Part shown: positions 45,770 through 52,532 of the stretch, piece after piece | How positions within the stretch are numbered: position 1 is the first letter of the stretch | How the letters are laid out: each line of letters opens with the position of its first letter | DNA from: a virus | Virus record (IMG/VR): IMGVR_UViG_3300025853_000048 | Span: 1 to 64,000 of that record | DNA length: 64,000 nucleotides | Strand: one strand, 5' to 3' | Translations under genes and position numbers: made by a program | Notes under the pieces: model-generated | Told to the model about the DNA's origin: nothing | Database searches by the model: none | The model's input: only the letters and a program-made list of their open reading frames with translations

Positions 45770-46336
45770 TTAATTCGCGAATCCTTCGGTTGCTCTATGC
45801 CCGCACCTTGCGTAACACTTTCGGACGTTCTCCCACGCTTCCCTGTCGCAATCCATACCCAGAGGGCGGAAACTGGAATCTCCTCTTTCTCTCTGATCGT
45901 CATCATGATTGAATGCTGCCTCCAATTCCTTTTCGATCAATGCTTGTGTGTTGGGGTTTATTTGATCCCAGTTTTCTGCCAGGGTTTCAGCGAACAGGAT
46001 GGTCGAACCCGTCATGCGTCCAAGATAGTAGCGGAACGAACAAAAGATCAGGTCATTGATATCCCAGCACTTCTTCTGAGGATTATCGTGTGATCTCAGG
46101 ATGGCTATTGCCTCATTCTCTGATAAACCATTCTGATCGAGGTAAACTCTTAGCAAATCAGCGAACTCGACTTGTTGGTACCGCTTGAGTCTGGCTCGGT
46201 CGGGTTGCGTGTCTAGCCAACTGGCTGAAACAGCGTAGCACCAGGCCAACGTGGTTGTAAGTTCTGATTGATCGAGTGCTGATACCCTCTTTGATTCCTC
46301 GGTAAGAAGATCGATCGCTGACTTTGACTTGCTCAT
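45770..46336 (-). CDS. Hypothetical protein with ILR motif
   Basis: A 188-residue, mainly helical protein. Residues about 68-88 read LDQNGLSENEAIAILRSHDN, a motif shared with the products of 50465-50821 and 58938-59291. The start overlaps the end of the upstream structural gene. The shared motif may be a small helical binding module. No catalytic residues are recognised. A short out-of-frame ORF downstream (45700-45906) was not accepted. Confidence 0.5.
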   Translation of the reverse strand: MSKSKSAIDLLTEESKRVSALDQSELTTTLAWCYAVSASWLDTQPDRARLKRYQQVEFADLLRVYLDQNGLSENEAIAILRSHDNPQKKCWDINDLIFCSFRYYLGRMTGSTILFAETLAENWDQINPNTQALIEKELEAAFNHDDDQRERGDSSFRPLGMDCDREAWENVRKCYARCGHRATEGFAN

Positions 46337-47445
46337 TATTCTTCAACCATGCTCACCTGGACTTCAACAGTGGGATCTTCTCCGTTAGTAACGACGGTGA
46401 AACTGGAAAACCCTGTTGGTTGGTCTCCGTCCTGTGCGTCTCCCATCGCTCCTGTATTGGCATGAGTTACGGTAACGACGGATCCTGAAGCACTGGCTGA
46501 ATAATCTGCATCCCCATTAATCGCTGCGGCAATGGTGGTTGCCAGGGTGTCATCATCCATTGTATCAGTCACTGTGGTTATCTCTACGCTTCTGGTTAAT
46601 GCTGCAGACCCTGATGGTTCTGCGGTCCCCGTGTCGCCAACGTCAATCCAAAACCCCACTGTTCCTGCATCATCACTGAGTTGGATGTAGGTGCCATCCA
46701 GAACGCCCTGATCAGCCCCGTTTGTCGTGACGGTAAAGTCGGTAAATCCTGTTGTTTGAGCTCCGTCTTCCCCGTCCGCTACATCTCCCTCGGTGGCGTG
46801 GGTTACGGTAACGACTGATCCGGAAACCGTAGCAGAAAATTTACTATCAGCATTAATCGCTGTGGCCATCTTGGCTGCTACAACTAAAGCCGTGTCGTCA
46901 GTGGCAATTGTTGTTACCTCAACACTTCTGGTCAGTGCCGCAGATCCTGCCGGTTCACTGGTTCCCGAGTCATCGGTATCAATCCAGAACCCTACGGTAC
47001 CGGACTCGTCACTGAGTTGGATATACTTACCATCCAGAGAATCTGAAACATCCGCAACAGCCGTGAACGTTTCGACCTGGGCGACCGCTCCGGTCCCCGT
47101 CACATCGAATGACTCGACCTGGGCAACGACATAACTTTTAAGATGTAACGCGTTGCCGTTTAACCGCATGATAAATGACTCGCCAGGGTTGATCCGGAGC
47201 GGGTAGTTGGTTCCGTCATCGCCGGCCCTGACGTAATTGGTTGCATCCAGGTTTTTGATCCGGGCAACTCCAATAGTTGCAAGATCTCCCTTATCAACTG
47301 ATATGCCAGAAGAGGTGGCGGATGCGATGGTTTCCAGGTACAGATCGCCAGAGACATCGATTTTTTGCTGCTCGGCAGTCCGTTTGAGACTGGCGCCGCC
47401 TTTATCAAATTCGAATGATGTGAGTAGGTTTATTTCGTCGGCCAT
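46336..47445 (-). CDS. Repeat-containing virion surface protein
   Basis: The 369-residue protein has an N-terminal beta-rich domain (1-125) and two similar units of about 107 residues (137-245 and 249-355). Each unit begins LDG(K/T)YIQLSD and contains GTVGFWID, LTRSVE and VVTVTHA. This repeat style resembles capsid or fibre decoration modules. It belongs with the structural genes upstream of the giant gene. Function on the particle surface is inferred. Confidence 0.6.
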   Translation of the reverse strand: MADEINLLTSFEFDKGGASLKRTAEQQKIDVSGDLYLETIASATSSGISVDKGDLATIGVARIKNLDATNYVRAGDDGTNYPLRINPGESFIMRLNGNALHLKSYVVAQVESFDVTGTGAVAQVETFTAVADVSDSLDGKYIQLSDESGTVGFWIDTDDSGTSEPAGSAALTRSVEVTTIATDDTALVVAAKMATAINADSKFSATVSGSVVTVTHATEGDVADGEDGAQTTGFTDFTVTTNGADQGVLDGTYIQLSDDAGTVGFWIDVGDTGTAEPSGSAALTRSVEITTVTDTMDDDTLATTIAAAINGDADYSASASGSVVTVTHANTGAMGDAQDGDQPTGFSSFTVVTNGEDPTVEVQVSMVEE

Positions 47446-47512
47446 GTTATTTGGGGGTTGGTGGTTTTAATAGGGGGTATTTATAACACCTTTATTTACA
47501 AAACTTAAGTAA

Positions 47513-47770
47513 TTATTTCACCTGGTAAAAGAAAACTCCCTCCCGGGAATCAAGATTGATTTCGCCGATGAACACCATGTTTTGAAGCAGGGTGATCCAC
47601 CATTCCAGGGATCGTTTGCGGTTTCGATAGAACTTGTTGAACTCAGTGGCGGTTTTCTCTCTGTGGAAATATTGCTTTAATTCTGCTACCTCTTCCGAGA
47701 AGGCCTTGATTTCCTTGCGGATCTCCTTCTTGCGTCGGGATATGCTTAGCTCTGCTGTTGAGTTCTTCAT
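47513..47770 (-). CDS. Small charged helical protein
   Basis: I use the ATG at 47770 (MKNSTAELSISRRKKEI); the frame extends back to 47860 only across the terminal attC-like element. The 85-residue product is helical, rich in Lys, Glu and Arg, with a hydrophobic patch WWITLLQNMVFIGEI near the end. Unknown function. It is the first gene outside island R. Confidence 0.5.
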   Translation of the reverse strand: MKNSTAELSISRRKKEIRKEIKAFSEEVAELKQYFHREKTATEFNKFYRNRKRSLEWWITLLQNMVFIGEINLDSREGVFFYQVK

Positions 47771-47812
47771 GATTGTGGTGGTTTTTGTCTTGACTGGGTG
47801 GGTTGCGGTTCT

Positions 47813-47877
47813 GTTAAAATGATGTTGGAGCGCGAGGTCGCCGAGGGCTCCCCGGCTCAACTAATTACTGTTCTCCT
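47813..47877 (-). other. attC-like terminal site of island R (site I)
   Basis: In the coding direction it begins with AGGAGAAC, the exact complement of the first 8 bases of the cytosine methyltransferase cassette. The arms GTTGAGC and GCTCCAAC differ by one extra C. About 45 bases resemble the terminal element of island L (12395-12457), including GGCGACCT and CTCCAAC. The right-hand GTT expected of an attC is missing here too (TTTTAACA). Confidence 0.55.
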
Positions 47878-48739
47878 GAGATAACTGCTCCTTAAGTTCC
47901 ATCAGTTCATCAATGATTTCATCCTGGCGCCAAGGGTCAATTTTTTCCCATTCCATTTTCGTGTCCAAGTCCTCTCTACCACAGGAATCCACGCGCATCA
48001 TGCAGTTCAGAATCTCTGCCGCCACCTGCGGCACTATCGCGTTTCCGAGTCCTCTAAGTCGGTCCAATGCTCGGGGTACCCCATCAAAATCTCGACAGAA
48101 ACAGGATCCCATTTCAATTTGGCGTATTCCGTTCCCCTCAATTTGTTTTGGCTCCCACCTGCTTCCTGGACTGTTCCGTTCCATTTTTCGCTTCCCGCGC
48201 ACGGCGTGGGCAAGAATCCAGACTCTATCTCTCCGATGTTGCGCCCCGATGGCACAAGCCGGAATAATGATTGCCTGCGCGGAGTAGCCAATCCCCTCCA
48301 AGTCAGAAAGCACTTCATCGAGGCCCATCGTGATGTGACCAGCAACATTTTCACACAATGCCCAACGGGGTCGGAGGTGTCCAAGAATTCGCAATAGTTC
48401 CGGCCAGAGGTGACGGTCATCTTCCGCGCCTCTTCGCTTCCCGGCGCTACTGAAAGGTTGGCAAGGGTATCCTCCGGTAATAAGCTCAATTGTTCCATAG
48501 TTATCAGGGTCTAAAGTTTTTACGTTGTCGTGGATTGGTACGCCGGGGAAGTTCTTCGCCAGCACCTTTTGCGCCCATGGGTCTACCTCGCAGAACCCCA
48601 CGGTTTCGATTCCTCCGACCATGCGAGCTGCCAGGGCGAAACCACCGATACCGGAGAACAGGTCGAGATGCCGCAAAGGAGAACAAGACGCAGCAGGTAA
48701 TGCTTCATCCCGTTGGTCTGTTCGCATACCTGTGCTCAT
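47861..48739 (-). CDS. C5-cytosine DNA methyltransferase, cassette gene
   Basis: The 292-residue enzyme methylates cytosine C5. Motif I is DLFSGIGG (26-33), the catalytic loop is PCQPFS (92-97, Cys 93), ENV is at 130-132, QHRRDRVWI (167-175) is motif VIII and GNAIVPQVA (232-240) is motif X. The target-recognition region between VIII and X is short. The first 20 residues derive from site D. An ATG at 48727 directly after ACAGGT is an alternative start. It is the last cassette of island R, and no partner restriction enzyme is next to it. Confidence 0.9.
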   Translation of the reverse strand: MSTGMRTDQRDEALPAASCSPLRHLDLFSGIGGFALAARMVGGIETVGFCEVDPWAQKVLAKNFPGVPIHDNVKTLDPDNYGTIELITGGYPCQPFSSAGKRRGAEDDRHLWPELLRILGHLRPRWALCENVAGHITMGLDEVLSDLEGIGYSAQAIIIPACAIGAQHRRDRVWILAHAVRGKRKMERNSPGSRWEPKQIEGNGIRQIEMGSCFCRDFDGVPRALDRLRGLGNAIVPQVAAEILNCMMRVDSCGREDLDTKMEWEKIDPWRQDEIIDELMELKEQLSQENSN

Positions 48740-48749
48740 ACGTTCTGCT
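48677..48749 (-). other. attC-like recombination site D
   Basis: The shortest and cleanest site, 73 bases. Coding-strand left half is AGCAGAACGTATGAGCACAG then GTATGC; right half is GCATTACCTGCTGCGT then CTTGTTCTCCT. Pairing is near complete, with an extra T and an extra C in the right arm. These single unpaired bases correspond in style to the extrahelical bases that set strand choice in integron attC sites. Confidence 0.75.
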
Positions 48750-48945
48750 AGTAAATCCCCATCATCATCTCATCCTCTCCTCCAGCACTTTCCACGAAGG
48801 AAATAGGGGCATTAGGATTCCACTTTTCCGCTTTCTCTTGCTCTGATCCATCCGTCTTCCCAGACGTTGGCGATGATATTTTCGGCGTCTCCTTCTCCGA
48901 GTCCGTATTCGAGGAGGATGTTTCTGATTCTGTGGTAGTATTCAT
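48748..48945 (-). CDS. Possible small cassette ORF
   Basis: A 65-residue Ser/Thr/Glu-rich frame that overlaps the 3' part of 48812-49147 by 134 bases in another frame. It ends in a TAG inside the boundary signature of site D, where stops of the other cassette genes also lie. However, its composition looks like a shadow frame and there is no ribosome binding site. It could also reflect a frameshifted end of the 111-residue gene. Confidence 0.25.
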   Translation of the reverse strand: MNTTTESETSSSNTDSEKETPKISSPTSGKTDGSEQEKAEKWNPNAPISFVESAGGEDEMMMGIY

Positions 48946-49147
48946 TGTCTGTAAATCCGAGCCAGTCGCGACCCCAAGGGGATCCTGTGCAATCTGTTCC
49001 CGAGAAGTCTATCTTGATATTGATGTCCACAACCCCGTCAGCAGAACAAGACGCATCAGCCAATGACTGTTCTTTAGGTTTTTTATCGTCTGATTCCGTT
49101 GGTTTATCGTTTTGATCACTCATCGTTTTTTGTGGTTGCGCCGTCAT
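48812..49147 (-). CDS. Hypothetical cassette gene
   Basis: The 111-residue product has a hydrophilic attC-encoded leader of about 35 residues. An acidic, probably folded domain follows (VVDINIKIDFSGTDCTGSPW, then YYHRIRNILLEYGLGEGD). No family is recognised. Its start lies in site E after CACAGCC, and the gene lies between two methyltransferase cassettes. It ends 64 bases before site D, further from the boundary than the other cassette genes. Confidence 0.5.
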   Translation of the reverse strand: MTAQPQKTMSDQNDKPTESDDKKPKEQSLADASCSADGVVDINIKIDFSGTDCTGSPWGRDWLGFTDNEYYHRIRNILLEYGLGEGDAENIIANVWEDGWIRARESGKVES

Positions 49148-49169
49148 GGCTGTGCTTCAGCGTTCTCTC
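49040..49169 (-). other. attC-like recombination site E
   Basis: The left half in the coding direction is GAGAGAACGCTGAAGCACAG plus CCATGAC; the right half is GTCATTGGCTGATGCGTCTTG plus TTCTGCT. They are imperfect inverted repeats with an extra T and an extra A in the right arm. The loop is the longest of the set and encodes a Lys/Asp/Gln-rich leader for the next gene. Confidence 0.7.
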
Positions 49170-49170
49170 T

Positions 49171-49995
49171 TTAAAATAACTCCGGTTGAGGTGGGGCGTG
49201 GTGCTCGGCTTTCGGCTCCGAGAAGTCGAGGACTTCCTGAAGCATCCTTTGGGCTGCTATCTCGCAGTATTTCTCCTGCATCTCGACCCCCACGCATTTA
49301 ACCCCGGCATCTTTACAGGCTCTTAACGTGGTCCCTGATCCCATCCACGGATCGAGAGCAGTTTTTACATCTCCCGCCTGTTGGAGTGCCCACACCATTA
49401 CGTCCAGAGGTTTCTGGGTTGGATGGTCCCGCTTTTCCGATCCTTTTCGAGCCATTCCATTCCACAGATGTTTTTTTATTCGCATCGCTCCATTGAGATT
49501 GTTCCACGCCATCTCACCATCAGCGAAGTTTCCATTCATTTCCTTATCCCAGACTAGCGGCCCTTTGCACGGCGGCAGATCGTAGTAATTCCCCCCGAAT
49601 ATGATTTGTTTTTCGCAGATATTCCGCGCCAGTTCCATTACCCATCTTGGGACTGGTTCTTTATCCCAGTCGGTCAGTTCGTAGGTTCGCTTCGCAACTC
49701 TCCGATGTCCGCTCCCTACTATATTCCCGCTTGCTTTGTGCATCGCTTTATCGGCTCCGATACCATAAGGTGGATCACACAGAAGCAGATCAAACCTCCC
49801 TAGATGCGGCATTATCTTCCCACAGTCGCCGTGATAGATCGTCACATAATCGTCCTGGTAGTAGGGACTGTACAGTGTACAGTCATCCGCTGTACACTGT
49901 ACAGTCGGCTCGTCTGGAGAGAACAAGACGGTGGAGCCAATGCTATCCTCTATGTCGTTTTTCGTGGTTTTCATCGTCGTTCGTTCGGATCGCAT
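49171..49995 (-). CDS. DNA methyltransferase (beta-type), cassette gene, paralog of 13304-14092
   Basis: A 274-residue adenine or N4-cytosine methyltransferase with catalytic DPPYG at 74-78 and the AdoMet site LDPWMGSGTTLRACK near the C-terminus. The core begins at YVTIYHGDCGKIMPHL and is closely similar to the island L enzyme. The start ATG lies in site F after AAAGGTGAGCC, a good ribosome binding site. Just inside the cassette is a perfect 16-bp inverted repeat (49867-49905) that is also coding. Stop codon and next site are almost contiguous. Confidence 0.85.
   Translation of the reverse strand: MRSERTTMKTTKNDIEDSIGSTVLFSPDEPTVQCTADDCTLYSPYYQDDYVTIYHGDCGKIMPHLGRFDLLLCDPPYGIGADKAMHKASGNIVGSGHRRVAKRTYELTDWDKEPVPRWVMELARNICEKQIIFGGNYYDLPPCKGPLVWDKEMNGNFADGEMAWNNLNGAMRIKKHLWNGMARKGSEKRDHPTQKPLDVMVWALQQAGDVKTALDPWMGSGTTLRACKDAGVKCVGVEMQEKYCEIAAQRMLQEVLDFSEPKAEHHAPPQPELF
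49867..49905. repeat. Perfect 16-bp inverted repeat in methyltransferase 5' region
   Basis: Arms ACTGTACAGTGTACAG and CTGTACACTGTACAGT are exact reverse complements separated by 7 bases. Each arm contains smaller palindromes around GTAC. It is inside the coding sequence about 90 bases from the start codon and could be an operator, a self-methylation target or an mRNA hairpin. A related GTAC hairpin lies in site B ahead of the paralogous gene. Confidence 0.8.
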
Positions 49996-50017
49996 GGCTC
50001 ACCTTTAGCGTTCTAAT
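49917..50017 (-). other. attC-like recombination site F
   Basis: The left half in the coding direction is ATTAGAACGCTAAAGGTGAG then CCATGC; the right half is GCATTGGCTCCACCGTCTTG then TTCTCTC. They pair imperfectly, with extra bases in the right arm. The site joins the gene at 50013-50468 to the first methyltransferase cassette of island R. Its left 41 bases recur at 62617-62657 with two mismatches. Confidence 0.7.
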
Positions 50018-50468
50018 TCAGTGCCTCTGGGTAACAAATATACTCGCCCAGCTTCTCCATACGATACTCCCAAATACCGCCTTCCACCCGCTTCTTATGG
50101 ACATCGTAGCGACTGCCTAAGACCTTGTGGACCTTATCCTTGCGGAGATCTCGCAACCTGGCTGATATACCAGCCGCGGACTCTGGCGGATAGCCTGCTT
50201 CCTGGGCGATGTCCCCTAAGGTGCGCCACTTGCCATCGGTCATCACCTCGTAAACGGCGGTCAGTTGTTTGCCTAGTCGTTTCGTGTCCTCCGCTTCGAT
50301 ATTCGGACCATCAAAATTGAACTCATCTTGCTCTATCATCTCTCTCTCTTGTCTTTTTAGGTTGTAGATACGGTTTTCCCACTTTTCGGCCCGCTTGGAA
50401 TCGCCCTTCTCCAGGGCGTTTTCCATGTAGATACCGGCCTTGCAAATTCTCTCGTCGATATCGGTCAT
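50013..50468 (-). CDS. Winged-helix DNA-binding protein
   Basis: The 151-residue protein has a helical N-terminus and then a winged-helix-like domain (residues about 70-140: LTAVYEVMTDGKWRTLGDIA, helix EAGYPPESAAGISARLRDLR, then wing KKRVEGGIWEYRM). Such domains read DNA, and this one could control the island genes downstream. The start overlaps the stop of the preceding gene by four bases. Its TAG lies inside site F. I could not find the 8-base signature at its 5' end, so it is probably a resident phage gene at the island border. Confidence 0.65.
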   Translation of the reverse strand: MTDIDERICKAGIYMENALEKGDSKRAEKWENRIYNLKRQEREMIEQDEFNFDGPNIEAEDTKRLGKQLTAVYEVMTDGKWRTLGDIAQEAGYPPESAAGISARLRDLRKDKVHKVLGSRYDVHKKRVEGGIWEYRMEKLGEYICYPEALN

Positions 50469-50821
50469 CTTTTAAAACTGGATAGTTTTTTGTCGCAGTA
50501 TATCTCTTTGTCATATTCTACATCGGGATCAAACCTCCATCCAGATCCGTGTGGTCTTTCGACGCTCCCTCTAACTACCCTTCCTGTTGCAAATTCAACG
50601 CATTGATACCACTGCATTTCATCTGCTTGCTGCCAAGTAGCGACGATTTCTTCAACGGATTCGAACGAGCCTACATAATCAGACCATCCACCACCTGCAT
50701 AGTAGCATTGTGGAGATCCAAACATTAGGTACGGTTTAGTTGTATTAGCTCTGAGAATGGCTACAGCTTGGCTTTCCGTTATGCCTATCTCGTCAATTGC
50801 TTGTGCTAGTATATCCATCAC
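50465..50821 (-). CDS. Hypothetical protein with ILR motif
   Basis: A 118-residue protein whose start (IDEIGITESQAVAILRANT) shares the E.QA.AILRAN motif with 45770-46336 and 58938-59291. The rest is rich in aromatic residues (WQQADEMQWYQCVEFATGR), as in small domains that bind proteins or ligands. It overlaps both neighbours by four bases, which supports co-translation. Function unknown. Confidence 0.55.
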   Translation of the reverse strand: MMDILAQAIDEIGITESQAVAILRANTTKPYLMFGSPQCYYAGGGWSDYVGSFESVEEIVATWQQADEMQWYQCVEFATGRVVRGSVERPHGSGWRFDPDVEYDKEIYCDKKLSSFKR

Positions 50822-51036
50822 TTCACCCCAATCGCCTTTTTGATTTCTTCAGTCGATCCATCTCCTTCCAGCATCTCGATCACTTCGGAAAAAGGTTTGA
50901 AATGCGGGTTGCTCGATTTGCTCTCTTCCGCTCGCGACTGATTTGACAGTCCTTTATTCCGAAAAATCCGGTCGTAGTTGGCGCGAAACTGATCGCCGTT
51001 CACGGGTCGTGGTTTATCTCCTTTGCCTGCACTCAT
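50818..51036 (-). CDS. Small conserved-type phage protein
   Basis: A 72-residue protein starting MSAGKGDKPRPVNGDQFRAN, a GKGDKPRPV start seen in many small phage proteins of unknown role. The second half is charged and helical. It contains one copy of the 14-base repeat GGACTGTCAAATCA. It is preceded by a structured leader at 51062-51145 and overlaps the next gene by four bases. Confidence 0.6.
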   Translation of the reverse strand: MSAGKGDKPRPVNGDQFRANYDRIFRNKGLSNQSRAEESKSSNPHFKPFSEVIEMLEGDGSTEEIKKAIGVK

Positions 51037-51061
51037 CTTAATCTCATCTCATCTTGCACGG

Positions 51062-51145
51062 AAGCCCGAGGCAGGATTAACCAAGGTAAAAAACACTCTG
51101 CCCCGGGTTTCGTGATCTTGGCGGCAGTCTTTTTGGAACGCCGCC
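51062..51145 (-). promoter_or_regulatory. Structured leader region with two hairpins
   Basis: In the coding direction a GGCGGC/GCCGCC hairpin (51120-51125 with 51140-51145) is followed by a longer imperfect stem of AAACCCGGGGCAG with CTGCCTCGGGCTT (51062-51074 with 51098-51110) and then GATGAGATGAGATTAAG just before the ATG at 51036. The first hairpin could terminate the upstream transcript; the second could regulate translation. No known riboswitch is recognised. Confidence 0.4.
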
Positions 51146-51195
51146 CCAACAGGGCATTGTATGGAAAAATTGATTGTTTTCAAATGTTAATTTGC

Positions 51196-51489
51196 TCATT
51201 TTCGGCCCTCTTCAGCAACCCGGACTGCGTTGCGGACCAGGCTGGTGAATATTGACAACTGGGTCTTGGGGGGTGCGCTCCTGTGTCCCCGTTCCCGTGC
51301 CATGTGGAAATAGCCGCAGAATTCGCATTTGTAGACAATCAGCGGGGTTCCGGATTTCTTCTCTGATTGCGCTTTAGCGGTCAGTGCGAGTTTGCGCCTT
51401 TTGTAAGCGTGCTTGCCGCATTTTCGGGGTAGTTTGGCGACCTTTTCGTGTGCTCTGCGTTGCCTAGGTTTCTGTGTTCTTTTGCTCAT
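51196..51489 (-). CDS. Small basic zinc-ribbon-like protein
   Basis: A 97-residue basic protein with a CEFCGYFHMARER motif (residues about 55-67), a half zinc-knuckle typical of many small phage proteins with Cys-X-X-Cys followed by His. The N-terminus is very Lys/Arg-rich, suggesting nucleic-acid binding. Its start overlaps the end of the recombinase gene, so the two are probably co-expressed. Confidence 0.6.
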   Translation of the reverse strand: MSKRTQKPRQRRAHEKVAKLPRKCGKHAYKRRKLALTAKAQSEKKSGTPLIVYKCEFCGYFHMARERGHRSAPPKTQLSIFTSLVRNAVRVAEEGRK

Positions 51490-52531
51490 CTTTTTCGCTC
51501 AATACGTTGGTTTCAAAAGCCCCGCTCATATTGGTGTGGTTGTAGGTCTGGTTCGTTATATCCAAACCGCTATGCCCTAGTTTGTAACTGATCTCCTCCA
51601 GCGTCATGCCTTTCTGATAGGCGTGCGTGGCGACCGAGTGACGCAACATGTGCGGTGTGCATTTCGGCAACTGGTGTGCCTTGCAAAGTTTGTTCAGAAA
51701 ATCATTTACCCAGTGCCGGGAGTAGCCCACCCATTGCCCATGTACCTTGTGCGAGAAGATCGGTTCAGTCTCATCGTCGCGGCCTTTGTCCTGGATGTGC
51801 TTTTCGATCCTGACAGCGATCCTGTACGGGATCTCCACTCTGCGTGTCTTCTTGCCCTTGGTGTTCTCTGATCGAAAAATGAAATAATGCTGCCCTGTGG
51901 CACCGTCTCTGCGGAAGTCCTGCGCCTGGAGTGATATGAATTCCGTTACCCTGGCACCAACTGAGTAGAGCGTGTAGAACGCCAACCATCGGATCTGATC
52001 GGCTGTTCCTGCCGTGCCTTTGTCCTTGCGTTCTTCGAGCACGTCCAGCCATCGCTCCACCTCCGGTTCACTCAGAACCTTGTCTTCGATGATTCTATCG
52101 GGCCGCTGCAGTTCGATTTCAACTCCGACGTTATACTGTAGATAACCCAGTCTTTGCGCGTATGACATCAGGGATTTAATCGGATCAATGCGAGTGCGGA
52201 TCGATGCGGGTTTGAGCGTCTGTCCGTTGGGTAACGTTTCCGCTTTGACCTGATCGACGTATTCAGTCATGTCTGCCAGGGTGACGGTTCGTAATGGTTT
52301 TTCCCAGCCGATAAAATCTCGGAACTTGCGGATATTGAGCGCGTAAGTCTCCTGCGTGTTCTCCGATGGACGGGAGCGGATAAACATTTCGATTAGGTGA
52401 TCGTCGTCCCGAGCTCCGGACATATCCGGTTTCGGCTGGTGCGGGTGGTCGATCGGGGTGCCGACTGCATACTGCTTCCGCTCTGCGATGTCGCCAGGTT
52501 CGGGGTCCAGGATTTCGAATTCTTCAGGCAT
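51464..52531 (-). CDS. Tyrosine recombinase/integrase, XerC/D-like
   Basis: I use the ATG at 52531 (MPEEFEIL), which follows the upstream stop by one base; the frame extends to 52585. The 355-residue enzyme has a SAM-like N-terminal core-binding domain (about 40-130) and a catalytic domain with Arg 194 (VGAR), a KGKK lysine region, HMLRH at 294-298, LGHS with His 320, and the nucleophile Tyr 330 (QTYNH). It could integrate the phage genome. It lies 1.5 kb upstream of island R and might also act on the cassette sites, but I do not see the extra internal patch that marks integron integrases. Confidence 0.9.
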   Translation of the reverse strand: MPEEFEILDPEPGDIAERKQYAVGTPIDHPHQPKPDMSGARDDDHLIEMFIRSRPSENTQETYALNIRKFRDFIGWEKPLRTVTLADMTEYVDQVKAETLPNGQTLKPASIRTRIDPIKSLMSYAQRLGYLQYNVGVEIELQRPDRIIEDKVLSEPEVERWLDVLEERKDKGTAGTADQIRWLAFYTLYSVGARVTEFISLQAQDFRRDGATGQHYFIFRSENTKGKKTRRVEIPYRIAVRIEKHIQDKGRDDETEPIFSHKVHGQWVGYSRHWVNDFLNKLCKAHQLPKCTPHMLRHSVATHAYQKGMTLEEISYKLGHSGLDITNQTYNHTNMSGAFETNVLSEKDEQKNTET

Positions 52532-52532
52532 T

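Noticed and set aside
45700-45906. 68-residue minus ORF
   Set aside because: Mostly overlaps 45770-46336 in another frame, with no ribosome binding site or recognisable domain.
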